Assembly (NCBI RefSeq): GCF_002775205.1 | Contig: NC_036454.1 | Coordinates: 9,630,882-9,694,881 of the forward strand | Source: Xiphophorus maculatus | Taxonomy: Eukaryota; Chordata; Actinopteri; Cyprinodontiformes; Poeciliidae | DNA: 64,000 nt | Reading direction: 5' to 3' | Shown: positions 1 through 13,577 of the stretch, piece after piece | How the letters are laid out: the number at the start of each line of letters is the position of its first letter | Numbering within the stretch: position 1 is the stretch's first letter | The notes under the pieces: generated by a model | Database searches by the model: none | The model's input: the letters and a program-made list of their open reading frames with translations, nothing else | What the model was told of the DNA's origin: nothing | Translations under genes and position numbers: made by a program

Positions 1-539
1 CAGAAAAAAGCAACACACCGTTGCCCAGTCCCAAAATATTTAAAGTCTGGACATAATCGTGGTTAATACGATGGGGTGAACTTTAATAGGCCGTTAAATT
101 CTGCAGAGAGGAATGGCCCAAAATTTCTCCACTGTAATACAAAAGACTTGCAGCAGTTATTGCAAACATTTACTTGTAGTCGTTGCTACCAGCAATTACT
201 TTTTTGACTTAAGATCTGTTTGGTTTGGATGACCTTTTTGCTTAGTAAGTTAAATCAGAATTAGAAAACCACTTTCTACAGACAGATTTTTGTAAAGTTA
301 TAACATTTGTTTGATCATTAAGAGAATGGAAGTTTAACCAAAAGGCTAAAACGAAAAACATCTCTAAAAGATTAGATACCTTTCTCAATATGTTCTCATC
401 TTCATTTTGCTTTCCTCTCACTGTAGTGTGCCGAGTAAATTTGCACTGCTGGATCCAGAGTGCATAGTGAACATCCCTGCAGCATGTAATTTCTTTAAGT
501 TTTTAAAACAAATTAATCACCTTGTCCTGTCAGTGATTC

Positions 540-900
540 AGCCAAATGCGCAGTGAGGCCATGCCATAACACCCTCACATAAATCAAAGCACAAGTGGTT
601 CTGAGTGACTAAATGGCAAAATGACAATGTACTCTGACACCTAAATGAATGACACTTTGCTGCTAATGAATGACAAGGCTAATTGCAGGAACGGCTTGTT
701 GCTCTTTGGTTTAGATAAATACTCCAACAAGAGGAGTGCTTTAATTATCTCCAGCGTGTTTGTGCCGGAGCACCGTCGCCGCTGCTTCACTGGAGATGCC
801 TGCTGAACGAGACAAGCTAATTAAGAGCGATTTCCCCGCTCCCCACTCATTAATAACACAACAGCAATTAAGAGGAGCTAGCGGAACATGGTGCATTGGG
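540..900. promoter_or_regulatory. Candidate conserved non-coding element
   Basis: An ORF-free block with several homeodomain-type TAATTA/TTAATTA cores (around 734, 820 and 866) and evenly mixed base composition, set inside AT-rich, simple-sequence-poor flanks. Such texture is typical of vertebrate enhancers near developmental genes, but conservation cannot be seen from one sequence, so this is inference only. Confidence 0.3.
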
Positions 901-3169
901 TGCTAACAAGATTAGCCTCATGGAGCATTGAGTTTACGATGAATAAAGACACACACACGCACACACATATACACAAAGGAGGAGATGGGAAGGAGATTCA
1001 TCTGGGAGAGAAATTTATTAAAAGGTGTTACAGGGAAGAAGAGACATGATGAGGATACAAGAAACTGAGAAGATAGTGAAGAGAAATGAGACAATAATTG
1101 GACAAGAGGAACAGGCTGAAGAATGACCGAAAGCAAACGAAGTTAAATGGGAAAAGAAGGATGTGGGAAGTGCAAACTAGAAAACAGAATATGATGGAAG
1201 ACCAAATGTAAAAATGCAAAGAAAAAAAACTGTCCTTCTGATCCAAGCTCTTTTTTCATTTTTCTGTATTTTTCTTCTCATCGCTGAGTGGCCTTTAAAT
1301 GAACTCTTGCACAAAGGACACTCAGGTTTCTGAGGGCACAGAATAATAAAAGAAGCTAGGAGGAGACTATCCAACTCTGACAGTAACATGGTTTAATGAG
1401 AAAACTGACAGTGATAATAAATTCAGAAGCTAAAACAAAAAAAAAACAAGTGGGTAAATATCACACTCAAGCACAAGTCTGGTGATATAACGAAGATGAA
1501 CAAATCAAGAAACCAATTAAAACAAACACAATGACTCACATGGTCAAGAGGAAAATACTTTTCTTTGCAAAGTTATATTGAAAAGTAAATTTGACCTTAG
1601 AGATTGAAGAAGAGGTTAAACATATTTCCAGTTTCAAGGTTTAGTTACTGTTAGATTACCTGACAAGAACAATATTCAGCCTTTTAGTATGTTAGCATAA
1701 AATTACTTTTTTGGCATCTTAAGAAAAAATGCAAGGTTCTTAATCTTTTTAATGTCATAAAGATATCATTGGATCATCAGATTTGAAAACTTCTATTAAT
1801 CCTTTCACCCTGTAATTTTAACTGTAGAAAATAATTTACTGGTTACATTCTATACAGCACAGGAAGAACGTTTTAATATCTTTTAGCCCGTTGTAATGTC
1901 TTCAAGGTCCTAATCAAGGCACTTCCAAAGAAAAATGTTTCCATCATTCTAAGCATGTGGCACACCTGTAGAGGGTGGTGAAACTTTTGAACCTTTTGAT
2001 CCAGGGATGTGTTTTTGTAACCTGTCACTTGCACAAAGGTGCAAACATAACCTGGTGTATGCAATGTGTCTTTACTAAAGGCATAAATGTTTCACAATGA
2101 GCAGATTTTGCTTTATCACACTAAACAACCTGAAGAGTTGTAGCAGCACAGACGGATCACAAAGGTCCACCATTGTTTTGTTATGTTGTGTACATTGTGA
2201 AAAGTGTGACTGAATGCACAAGCAGAAAATGACATGACCAACTTGATTCATATTGTGTTTCTTAAAAGTTTCGATATGGAGTTAATTGTCAAATCTTTAC
2301 ACTTTACTGTGCTGGCATTTTCACGTAAAGAGGTCAAAGGTCTTACGGGATTAAACACGTTATAGTCTGTTACCTTTGTCTACGATGAATGAAAACGTTT
2401 TAATGGGTTTTTGTCAAAATTGCTTGTTTGTTGGCCTGTAAACATTCCTGACATTTATAGAATTACACAGTACTACAGTTCTATGAAGCACTAATATCTT
2501 CTTTCAGAGTAACAACTGATTATCTGAGTATGTCAGCCATCTTGGCTCAGGGTTAGTCCTGTGAAATGTTGGCTTTAGGTCAAGACAATATTTGCACTGT
2601 TGTCTTGGCTTGCTTTGCATCTGGCATTGCCAGTTTTGCTTTTATTGTGTTAAACTCTATTGCACCTGATTTAAATTTTACATTTACTAACATTTTTCAG
2701 TCTCACCACAAGTTTTTCTTGATTGGTTCAAAAGGAAACGGGTACAAATGGATATTGTTGTATGTCACTTTGTTAATAAGACATACAACAATGTATTTCT
2801 ATTCTGAGAAATGTTTTTCAGAATAGAAAATATCAAAACTGGTTAATATTGAATATAGAAGAGTGAACTTTGCTTTCATGTTCAGCATAAATCATGTCTG
2901 TTATCTGTCTTCACACGTAAGAAATTGCGCCATTAAAAATAACTGACTATGTCAAAGATTAATCCTATCAGTGAAAAAAACATTTCTGTAAGTTGAAGGA
3001 CAGAAAGACAGTCATTTCAAATTAAAAAGAAGCGCTGCGCATTCATAAACTAGCAACCATATCTAATGGAAAGCTGTGACATCTTCTGAACAGTTGAACA
3101 GAACAGAAAAACATCAGGACCAAGGGTATATTCAGAAATCTATGATGTTCCTTTTAAAAGCTGCAGAAT

Positions 3170-3560
3170 ACTGTATCTATAGAGAACAGCTTCCAAGGCA
3201 GCGTGAGCTGAATCTGTGTGGGTCCCTGGCTGCATAAAGAATGTCAGTCACGGTAACTTTTCGTGCTGCATGCATGGAGCTCTTGACATGAGACTCAATC
3301 AGCAGCACTAAAGCCTGCCTCTGCCTCCTGTGCCTCTGCCACCCTGCTTTGGAGTAGACTAATCTCCACTGCAGGATGTAGAGGAGCCATTTGATATTGT
3401 CTTCCCCGGTGTTTTTCATTATCACAGTCTTACTGCTGCTCGCCGGTGGCATTACCTCGACATTAATGGGCTTGACGGGCCGAGAATCACCACACAATCC
3501 TGTCACAACCTCCCATCTCTGCTTTAACTCCCGCTCGCATTTCAAAGCCTCTCTGCTCCT
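3170..3560. promoter_or_regulatory. Candidate conserved non-coding element
   Basis: About 390 bases of higher GC, mixed-composition DNA without microsatellites, splice-bounded exons or transposon ends, flanked on both sides by AT-rich sequence. A minus-strand open frame of 122 codons crosses it, but it shows no recognisable domain. I read it as possible regulatory DNA; a cross-species alignment would decide. Confidence 0.25.
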
Positions 3561-4102
3561 TCTTATCTTTCATCTTCTTTTTTTCTTGCTTTGAGGTGGA
3601 TCTGCAACAGCATCGTGAACAACATTTCTGGGATTTTTCTTCTGTTTTTTTTAGTTAGGTTTCCTGGCAGAATAGAAAAGGCTGACATTAGAATATGAAG
3701 AGCTGGTGACATAGACATAATAACACATAGTTGCTTTGAAGGATTGGAAATTAACAATTGCATGATATGCAAATGTTAAGGAGCTAGTGAAATTACCTTT
3801 ACGATGGACTTTTTGAGTCATAAACAGATATTTTTCCTGCAAATGACAGCCCAAAGAAGCATGGTTTCTTCTGCATTTGCAGATATAACCGTTTTCATTG
3901 CTGTTTGATTGCTATTGATCACTTTACTTCAAGCAGCTCAAATTTTTACTCTGTCTGTGATGTTGTGAAAAAATAGGACACTCCCTATTCAGCTATTATT
4001 AAATGTTCAAATATTGATGCTTTTAGTCACCTCCGGAGAAGAAACTGACTTAATTGCACTTAAAGCAAAAGTGTTAACATTATTTTACTCCCTAAGCAAC
4101 AG

Positions 4103-4132
4103 ATTTCACATAAAATGCATTTTATGTGAAAT
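4103..4132. repeat. 30-bp perfect palindrome
   Basis: The 15 bases beginning ATTTCACATAAAATG are followed directly by their exact reverse complement, giving a 30-bp palindrome with no spacer. No gene or transposon end is attached to it. Confidence 0.9.
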
Positions 4133-7100
4133 GTTAGGAAACTGCAATCTTAATAGTAAGTGCTGAAATGTCGCCTCACTTTTGCTGCGAGATATTTGGG
4201 GGGGGTTCTTGTTTAAATATCCTGTTTTAAGTCATTCCAGAGCATTTTAGAGCGATGGAGATGACGGCTTGGACTTGGCCCATGAATTTCCATTTGTGAA
4301 TTCTCAGCCAGCCCTCGGTGGATTTATTGGTATGTTTTCAATCATCATCATGTTGCAGGGTCCAGCTTTGGTTTCTTTTTTTAGAACCAATGTGTCACAT
4401 TTTCTTTCCTATGATACTCTGTATAATTAATAGAACACATTACATTATTTTGGCCAGGTCCTGCTGTTCTGGTGTCCAAATAATTCAGTTTTCAGACTAA
4501 TTTATCCAAAGAACATTATTCCAGCAGCATTCTCACAAACTTCAGTCTGACCTTCAGCCGGGTTTCCTCTTTGCAAATGTTTCCTGTTAAAAATTAAACT
4601 TGTACAGTTTGTTTCTGATTGCAGAGTCACCTGATATACTGTAGGTCATGTGAGGACAGCATAGGAGACTTTCACTTTTAGCATCTTGCAATCCACTTTT
4701 AGGGTGAAGTTGATTTAAAGGCAACACCTGGGCATGTTGACAGTTTGCTTCACTTGTATTTCGAAACATCTAATAATACTCCTTTCATAGACATGTGATG
4801 TGGAATGCTGATTTGTGATTCTTTCCATTTCAAGTAGGATTAAAAGTGGGTGAGTCTTAATTAATTCTTTATCAGAAAATACTTTTTTTTACTTCAGTAC
4901 AAGGTCTTTTCTACATCCTTTTAATTTTTTGTGCATGATTTTTAGTATTGTTCAAATTTGTATTAAATATCTATGTTTCCAGGAACTACAAAAGCAAACA
5001 AGCCTTCAATGAGAGTTTATATTTTTCACGATTACAGGTGGTTGGTACGACTGATACGTCTTTGCAGAAAACTTCTTTTTTCATCAAATTACATCTGGAA
5101 ATTCTATGAATTTTCTCTTGTGCACTCACACTACAATTGTTTCATTTTAATAAAATTTTTTGTGTTTTAATTGAGTGTTCATTGTACGTTTTATCTTTTT
5201 AATAAGCTTTCTGTGATTGTTAGGGGGAGTAACAGAATAAAAACCATAGTTTTATTTTAAAAGAAAGGTTCATTATTTTATAACTGCAGAACACCAATAA
5301 GCCAAAACTGTTCAGCCTTTAGTCTTTCCTTTAATATTCAAAGAATTATTATTATTATTATTTTTTCATTTTGGGGCAAAGCCACTTTGAATTAAAGGCT
5401 GTCTTACAAAAAGGAAATCTTTTTAGATGACATACTCAGTATCCCAACAGCCTTAAAACCTACAGAAATCTGCCAGCAAATCAGCAGACAAGGCATTCAT
5501 AAGTTCCCCGATGACCAAAACGAGCAAAATGAAAGAATGAGGCTCACAAACACATTTCAGCATACAATTTAGGATAACCGTGACATAAGCTTCAGAATAT
5601 TTCAGAAAACTAGGATGCAGGATGTTTTTTAACGCAAAGATTTCAGGCATTAAGCGGTATGTGCCTGCAGTGGAACATGTCAGCCGTTCAGCACACAAAG
5701 CTTCACACAGCAGGACCAACATCTCTCTCCCTCATGATCCACAGTCAACAGCAGCAGCCAGCCTTTTCTCCCCTGCTTTTGGTATTGATATTTGCTAACA
5801 GCCAAAATTACTTTTTGGAAAGCATCATCTGGGATGTTATATAAAATAATAACTGCTGGATCAACTTTACCTTGTGTTTTATTACATCTTAAAATGAAAG
5901 TAAGAAAATGGAAACTTTTTTTTTTTCTTACATCTCCTCAGGTCACCGGCTGGAATCAGATAGGAGACAATCTGCCTTCTTTTTTGTGCTTCATCGTGGA
6001 TTACAATCTCAATCTTTTGTGCTGTGTTATGTTATTTTATACAGTTCTTCCCAGTATAAGAGCCGTTTAGTAAAAATAACAAATCCAACACATTTTACTG
6101 CCATACATCAATTTGCACCAGCAGAAAAGCTGTAATTGACTGAGGAACTATGTTTGCTTCTGAAAATGCACATCTCCTGGTATCGCCACAGAAACCTCTG
6201 TTAACAGCATGCTTCTGTGTATGGAAAGTGGGTGTATTTGTGTACCAATAGATTGAGAGAAAGCTTTTAATTTTTTTATTTTTTATTTTATAAAACATTG
6301 TAAAGCAGGGAGCATATTTCCAGTGAAGGTTATAGTTTCTCCCTCCTGATGAGGACATTTTGTTGCCAGTGGTTGTGAGATAAACACCTCTTCAGTCTGA
6401 TAATTTGTCATTTTTTCGCTGCATATTGCCATGAAATAAAGAAACAAATTCTACATATAATTTTCATTCAAATCTACCTTTATCAATATTCCTGGTAATA
6501 TTTTTCTAATGAATCACCTGAACATATAAATGGCTATTTATACTAATACCTTGTTGGATGTGCTTTCATAGGTAATGTTTTTTATATACGACATTATAGG
6601 ATACAAAAGACTAATTAAATTAAATGGCAGTTTCTCATCTCGTCTGCAGTTTAGAAAAAGTGTTTCTGGACTAACACTTCCACCTAGCGGTTGATTAGTG
6701 CAAATACAACTGGTTTCAATCTGTCAGCAGCCAAAAATCCATGGGGTTAGAACTGTTTAATCTACTTGGTAGCCAGATGATATGATTTAAATTGTTGAAT
6801 GCACAAAAACACAATACCATTTTTTTTTTAAACTAGAGTAAAAATAAGAAGTATATCAAGAGAAACATTAAACATGATAGAAATTAACTGACTAAAACAA
6901 CATTTGACCTTTGTGGGTAAGTTGTTCTAACCAGTGGTAAATAACATCTAGGGCCTTCCTTTAAGTCCATTTCCTACCCATAGGGGTAATGTATGTAAAT
7001 GGTGGGTGGGTGGAAACCAGTACAATGATTAATCCATGCTGTAAAATGGTCCTGCTGTTTCCTGGTGTTTATCAGAACAACATTTTGGATAAACTGCAGC

Positions 7101-7777
7101 TGTCTGGTTAACCCTCAGATACCTCTACAATAATCAAACACACTAAAAATGAAATCATGCACCAGTTGTTTTGTTATGAGCGTGTGAATGTGTGTGTGAA
7201 TGGGTAAATGAATGTAGTGCAAAACTCTTTGGAGTTCTCTGGACTAAATAAAACACTGTACAAGTACAGGCCATTTAACATTTTTGGGTGTATTGGTAAG
7301 GAACCTTTTATGCTAGCAATGTTTTAAGATAGCAAAGACTGAGTTAGTTAGGTATGATCCAATGAGAATACCTAGGTTTTTGTGCATGCTTGATTTTGTT
7401 TTCCATTGTCTTTATTATATTTCAATAAATAAGCAAAAACATTTTTATCAATGCTACCTAATGCAGCCTTAAGGATTTTGGAGCAATTATAATTAGAAAG
7501 TCAGCAAAGACAATTAATTTAGTCTTAAAGCCATGAAATGAAGAACATTTCCAAAGTACATTTATTGTAATGTAAGTACCAGGACCTAAAATAGTATTAG
7601 TCAACAAAAATAAAGCAATCTGCTACATAAAACATACGTAAATAAGACTAATTTGGAATTAGTGGGGTTAGTCCATTGAGAATAATTCATAACCGTTTTC
7701 AATACATTAAATTTCAACATTTACTTTGAAAATCTTCCAAAACAAAGTGACAACTTGTGCTTTTAAGTGCTGTTAGT

Positions 7778-10700
7778 TTACTGGTGCTCTTTGAGGAAAC
7801 TTCTCATGAAGTCTGCAAGGGCTGCAGTGTCCTCCAGAGTTACAGCGTTGTACAAGGATGCACGCATTCCTCCCACTGACCTGCAGGGGGAGACAAACAC
7901 TCCTGTTCATGTCTACAAAAAAGTCCCTTAGTCTTTCAGTTAGAGCAGGATGGTAAAATGTAAACGTGGAACAATACGAGGTGCGTGGTTGTGCAACAGA
8001 CCTGTGTCCTTTCAGTGAAATCATTCCACGCTTGGCTGCACCCTCCAGAAACAACTTCTCCAAAGACTCATCTCCTTCTTTCTTCCCAACACGAAAAGGC
8101 ACGTTCATGCGGCTCCGACACGCAGCGTCCACAGGACATCTGACCCAGTGGATGACCACACAAATAGTGAGGCTTTATTCTTTGTTACAGAACTATTAGT
8201 ATTATCTGAGGGTCAACTATATTGGTTATGTGAATAACTAAATTGGAAGTATGAGTTATTACTCTGAAGGCAATTTAGATTGATCGATAGCCTAAAGTTA
8301 AAAAATAAAATTGGTCAACTTATTTAGATGTAGTATTTCCAAAGATGGTAAAAGGAAACTTTACCCTCTTTCAAATCTAGGGTTTTTGTCATCTGGACAT
8401 AAAACGTCCCGGTCTTTGACAGATTTGGGTCAAGTTTAAGTTGGAGAGATGACCTGACTTTTGACCCATGAACACTTTTCATAGTCTACTCAATGAGTGT
8501 AAAGTGATCCAATTCTGTGTCTCCAACAAAGGCCCATACCATCACTACTGGTGAAGTGTTTGTGCTGATTTGCTATTTTTGGTTTTCTCCCAAAATAGCG
8601 CAGTACATTATGACCAAACACCTCCACTTGTGCAAACTGTGCAAAAACCTGGGAGCATGTGGGTGCTTTTTCTCTCTTAAATCACATGGAACCAAAAGAA
8701 AAGTACTTCGAAACCTGTCAGCAGAGTTATTGTAGAGTAACGGGTTGTGTCCGAGACCAGTGACGTGAAACTTCTGTGCTAAATTTTACAACAGTTTAAC
8801 AAGTTCACTCTGAAAGCATTAGCCTCGTCTCTTCCAGGTTTTTTTTGCAACACGTAGTATTTTAAGTTACTTTTCTGAAGCTTTAGTACTCACACATAAA
8901 AACCATTTGAAGAGTTGATGATGTCATAAATCATGGAGGACTTCTGCTTGTTGAGTGTTTCCATGGCAGCGCTACCTCCGTTATTCTTGATCCACTCCAG
9001 AACCAGACCCATGATGTAGATGCTGAAGCCAATAAACAGGATTTGAAACAAATAAAAAAAACAATCTACTCTTGCTCTTCTGTTTATTGACAAAATGCTA
9101 AACATCTTAAGACAAAAAGAGTGAACGTAAATCTCTCTCTCACTCCATCTGCATTGTTCTCAATAAAGGTTTCTGACTGTGCAGCAAAAACATTTTGGTT
9201 AGCTCTCTATTGTTTTAAGTGAGCTTCAGCTAAACTTGTGAGCTACTCTGTGTGAATGATACGTCCTCATGCCGTAAACAGAAAAGTATGTACCTAAAAC
9301 ATGGAGGAGTGTTGTAGAGGGAGTTCATGTCAGCCTGCACCTTGTAGTCCAGCACAATGGGGCACTCCTTTAGGGCGTGGCCCAGCAGGTCTTCTCGCAC
9401 GATGACCACTGTAACGCCGGCGCAACCTACGTTCTTCTGGGCGCCAGCAAAAATGAGCCCAAACTACACATTGCCAGTATGAGGAAGGTGTGTTAGATCA
9501 CAACCACTTGAAACATGAGAAATGTTTTCATCAATGTCTAAGAGGCGAGTGTGGAAAGGGAGAAACAAGTAAAATTTATTTTGCTGTCACCTTTGATACA
9601 TCTACGGGCCGTGACAGGAAGTTGGAGGACATGTCGCTGACAAGGACCACGCCGTTGGTTTCAGGCGTGAAGTTGTACTCCACACCGTGGACCGTCTCGT
9701 TGCAGCAGTAGTACACGTACGATGCGGATGGGTTCAGGGTCCAGCTGCTGGGGTCGGGAATTTCTGGAAGAAGCACAAAGAAAACAAAATGAAAGCTAAA
9801 TTAATAATTATTCAAAGTAGAGGCTTAATTCTTTAAATACTAATAGAGTAAATAAATGTGTCAAAAGTGAAATGTAATATTTAATAAATAAAAATAAACT
9901 AAAGCAAAAATGGTCCAAAAAGGAAATGTGAATATCCCAAACTCCAGGTGTATATATGATTTACTTCAATAAAATTGATCAAATATAAAATTTGGTTCAG
10001 CTAATCTTTTTCCATCTTATGAAACTTTGACCACTGTGTTCTACAAATATGTAACTATTCTTATTCCAGACTCTTGGCTTTTCTTTCAGTTTCTATATCA
10101 ACTTTGTTAAAATGTTATATTAATCCATAAAGTGCCCACAAGTCATTTTTAAACTATTTTCTAGAATTTCTACATGATTTTTAACTTATCGAGTTGAGCA
10201 TCAATGTTTTATTTGGAGAACTCTGGCTGACTCCTGTTATATTGCTATATTTGTAAAATAAATAAATTTCACAATGAGAAAGATTATTTATACACACAGT
10301 TCTTTTAAAAACTTTGCAGAATAAACAAATTTTAAGTCATTAAAATAATCTTGTTTATTCATCTTCATTACTTTTTTAAATGACGTCTTAGGTATTATTT
10401 AATGTTTCTCAGTTTTTTCCTTTCATACATCTTGCTTTTTGTATCCTGATCAACTGAATCTGACTATATCATGTTAGAAATTAGGTTAAATTACACTATG
10501 TGTAAGCAAATCTGATTAAATGACTGGATTGTGCCAGAATGAATTAGAAAAACTCAATTTGGACTGAATTGGACTCGGCATAACTTTGTAAAGCGCCCCT
10601 TCATACCTTTTTTTAAAATAATTAAATATTTATTTCATTAATTAAATATGTATTTAATTCAGTTTAAATTAATATTTCTGCTGACATAATGATGATTCAA

Positions 10701-13577
10701 AAGTACTTTTAAGGTTTCCAAGTACTACTGTACAAAAAGTCCCTGTGAAAACTCAAAAGAGACACAACCATGTTGAACAAGCAGCTTCATTCCAGAGTCT
10801 TTCACTGGTAGTTGGGTCTATTGATGATTACGCAATATGCTGGAACAGCTGCCAGATTCTTCTGAGGCTCTTTCCGGATGCAGCCTGAATCACAATGACC
10901 CACTTCTAAGATCTGGAGATATTCTTTTAAACTACTTTTTCTTTTGGAAAAAAAATCAACTTCTGTGCTCAGATGACGACATCATGAAACATTGCCATGC
11001 ACACGTACTCGTGTAACTGTCCAGTTTCGGGTGGATGATGTTGACTTTGCCATATTTCTCTGCTTCTTTTGCAGCTTTAGCTGACCACGTGCCGGTCACC
11101 AGGTAGTCGGCGCACCTGTCCTCTTTTAGACCTATCAGGTTGAGGGGAACGCCACTGAACTGTCCAGAGCCCCCGCCCTGCAGAAACAACACCTTGTAGT
11201 TGTTTGGGATATCTCTGTGGAGACAGAAGTCACTGTGTTACGACGGCCACGCCAAGCCAAGGTCAGGTTTACGCACAAACAAGCAGAAGCTCATGTTATA
11301 CCGAAATGTAAAAAAATTTTTTTTTTATAAATGATCACTATTACTATTACAGTATTATAATTTGTTTTACATATATATTTAAGATTGAGTCCTAACATCA
11401 TTTTTAAGTCAACATTCCACAGTTTTTCAGACTAAAATATCCAGCGTTTGAAAATTTTTCGTGGAGAAAAAAAAATAAATCAGTACAAACTTAATGGATA
11501 TTTGAACAAAAGGCAAGTTTTACAAACTGAAAAATGGATGAATGGATGGACAGATCAATGGATGGAATACTAAAAATTTCACTTACAACAATTCTCGAAG
11601 CAGACTCTCTGACTTGTTGATGATTTTGTTGAAATCTGCTGATCGATGGCTCATCTCTGATTTAAGGAATAAAACGCAGCACGTTAAATATTCTTCTCAA
11701 TAATATTCACACCAGATTCCAGACATATTCTGATCCCAAATCAGTTTCCCTACCCACCAAGAACACTGATCCCAAGGCCACCGTAGCTAAGAAGCTCCTT
11801 CTGAGCTTGAAGCAGCACCTGCAACACATCGCAGATAAAGCATCTCTTCATTACTAATATTGATCAGTGTTTCACAGATTTGAAAAATGTTTTGCAAGAA
11901 TAACGTTTGAACAGCTGGAAAAACAGTTAAATGTAAATCTGTACTCAGGAGGTTTGGTATTTGTCAGAAAACAACCAGAATAGGTTGATTTCAATGAAAC
12001 ATGTTTGCCATGCGGTTAAAATTAATCTTTACTGTGGGAAATAATTTCCATTTGGCTAAAATAAATACCCTTAGCTTCAAAAATCAACAGGAATATAGCT
12101 AAAAGCAAATGTTAAAACTGATTTTATTATCCAACATAAATCTGAACAAAATTAACTCTTGTTTCTTATTGTTGTTGTTTTTTGTTTGTTTGTTTGTTTG
12201 TTTGTTTTTAGCTAAAGGAAATATAAAGTATTGGTTATTTTTGTAGTTATTGGAGTGACATTTGAAATTATAGTTTTGACACCATCATAGCCACTACACT
12301 TTACAATCATTCAACATTTTGTGTTAAAAATAATGAGCTTATTGTAAACTTTGCTTGCCGCTTTCCGTTAATCGAACATTTAAAGATTTTAATGATGCAT
12401 GAATAAAAAATGTTCACCTGCAAATTTATGAGTGAGGGAAAATCTGAACCTGATGAAGGTAAATGACGGACCTACTCCAACACCTCATATTTTCCTTAAT
12501 ACTGGATTTGAAACAGTGCTCACCTGTTTCCTGATGACTTGGAGAGTCATTGTTTAACACTACTCACCAAATGTTTAATTTAGCAGAAATAAATTTATAT
12601 CTTTAAAGCTATCCTTCCAAATAGTTACATGTAGATCAGGGGTGTCAAACTCCAGTCCTCAAGGGCCGGTGTCCTGCAGTTTTTAGATGTGCCACAGGTA
12701 CAAAACACTGGAATGAAATGACTTAATTGCCTCCTCCTTGTGTAGATCAGTTCTCCAGAGCCTTGCTAATGACCTAATTATTCCATTCAGGTGTGGTGCA
12801 GCAGAGGCACATCTAAAAGTTGCAGGACAGCGGCCCTCGAGGACTGGAGTTTGACACCCCTGATGTAGATCATTGTCTATCTCTATATCTAATCATCAAG
12901 ATTAACGCCCAGCATTCAGATTTCTTTAACTTTATCTATTAATTCATCTGTCTTCACAGGTCTAGATCAATATACCTCTCTCTATAAATGTTTTTTTATA
13001 TTTTAAACTAATCAGAAAACTGCAGTTGTTGGGTAAGTCTGTGCTGTGATTTCTTCTTCTGAACAAGCTGTTTTTTCTGCCATCTAGAGGTTGGATGTTA
13101 TAACTGCAGGTGAAAGGCAATAGAAGAAGCGGGTTTCCACATGAATGAATGAAGGCTGATGCAACTCAGCAAGCAGTTTTCAGTCTGATGAGCTGCCACC
13201 ATCTGCTAGGCTCTAAAACCAACAACCAGTTTTCACGCATAACTGCTCAACGAGACGGGAAAAATGACCCATTTCACATGGAAAAATGAAGTACCCTGAG
13301 TTAAGACACGCGATTTAAAGACGAGGTTAAACGCTGCAACATAAACAAAAAAAAAAGAAAACATTTGCAAGGGTGCATCAGCAAAATAAAATCATGTTTC
13401 AACACAGATAGTCAAAAAGATCTTTACGAACAAGGCAGAAATCTATGCAAACTAGCTTGGAATTTTTGGCAGATTTTCGAGACACATGCAAGCAAAGAAA
13501 ACGAGCAGCTGCAAACTTACAGACTGAGGTAGTTTGGCAGGTCCAGCTCCAAAGTTGATGATTTGTTTCCCGTCCAT
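7778..13577 (-). CDS. psat1: Phosphoserine aminotransferase (9 exons, 368 aa)
   Basis: PLP-dependent cytosolic enzyme of serine synthesis; it converts 3-phosphohydroxypyruvate and glutamate to phosphoserine and 2-oxoglutarate. Coding exons (high to low coordinate) are 13521-13577, 11758-11818, 11587-11656, 11009-11214, 9591-9763, 9294-9463, 8894-9022, 8002-8139 and 7778-7880; the phases join without a break to 1107 nt. The start ATG gives [17 protein letters not shown], the family N-terminus. Visible class-V aminotransferase features are the QGGGSGQF substrate and phosphate loop in exon 4, the SDMSSNF strand in exon 5 and the Schiff-base lysine in AGAQKN (Lys199 by my count) at the start of exon 6. 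The C-terminus has the SLKGHR and [11 protein letters not shown] segments. The exon 8 donor (GTCTGT) is weak, but the joined frame is the conserved one. Length matches the vertebrate family (about 370 aa). Polyadenylation signal about 210 nt past the stop at 7561-7566. Confidence 0.96.
11533..11566. repeat. ATGG-type simple repeat
   Basis: Imperfect tandem copies of a GATG/ATGG tetramer in psat1 intron 3. Confidence 0.6.
12168..12207. repeat. TTTG microsatellite
   Basis: A run of about six TTTG units preceded by T-rich sequence in psat1 intron 1. Confidence 0.85.
12637..12862. mobile_element. hAT-type MITE in psat1 intron 1
   Basis: A 226-bp non-coding element with long inverted ends: CAGGGGTGTCAAACTCCAGT at the left and its near-perfect complement ending in GACACCCCTG at the right. 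It is flanked by an exact 8-bp target duplication, ATGTAGAT at 12629-12636 and 12863-12870. CAGGGGTG ends plus an 8-bp duplication are diagnostic of non-autonomous hAT-superfamily transposons. The intact duplication suggests a fairly recent insertion. Confidence 0.92.

Larger units (their letters stand above)
1..7777. other. Gene-poor intergenic region left of psat1
   Basis: I find no exon chain with family resemblance in this stretch; all open frames are short and lack splice or coding signals. It holds a CA-rich microsatellite at about 948-975, an ATT run at about 5347-5362, a 30-bp perfect palindrome at 4103-4132, and several less AT-rich, ORF-free blocks (about 540-900, 3170-3560 and 5430-5770) that read like conserved regulatory DNA rather than decayed repeats. 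Possible psat1 polyadenylation signals (AATAAA on the minus strand) are at 7561-7566 and near 7411. Confidence 0.6.
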
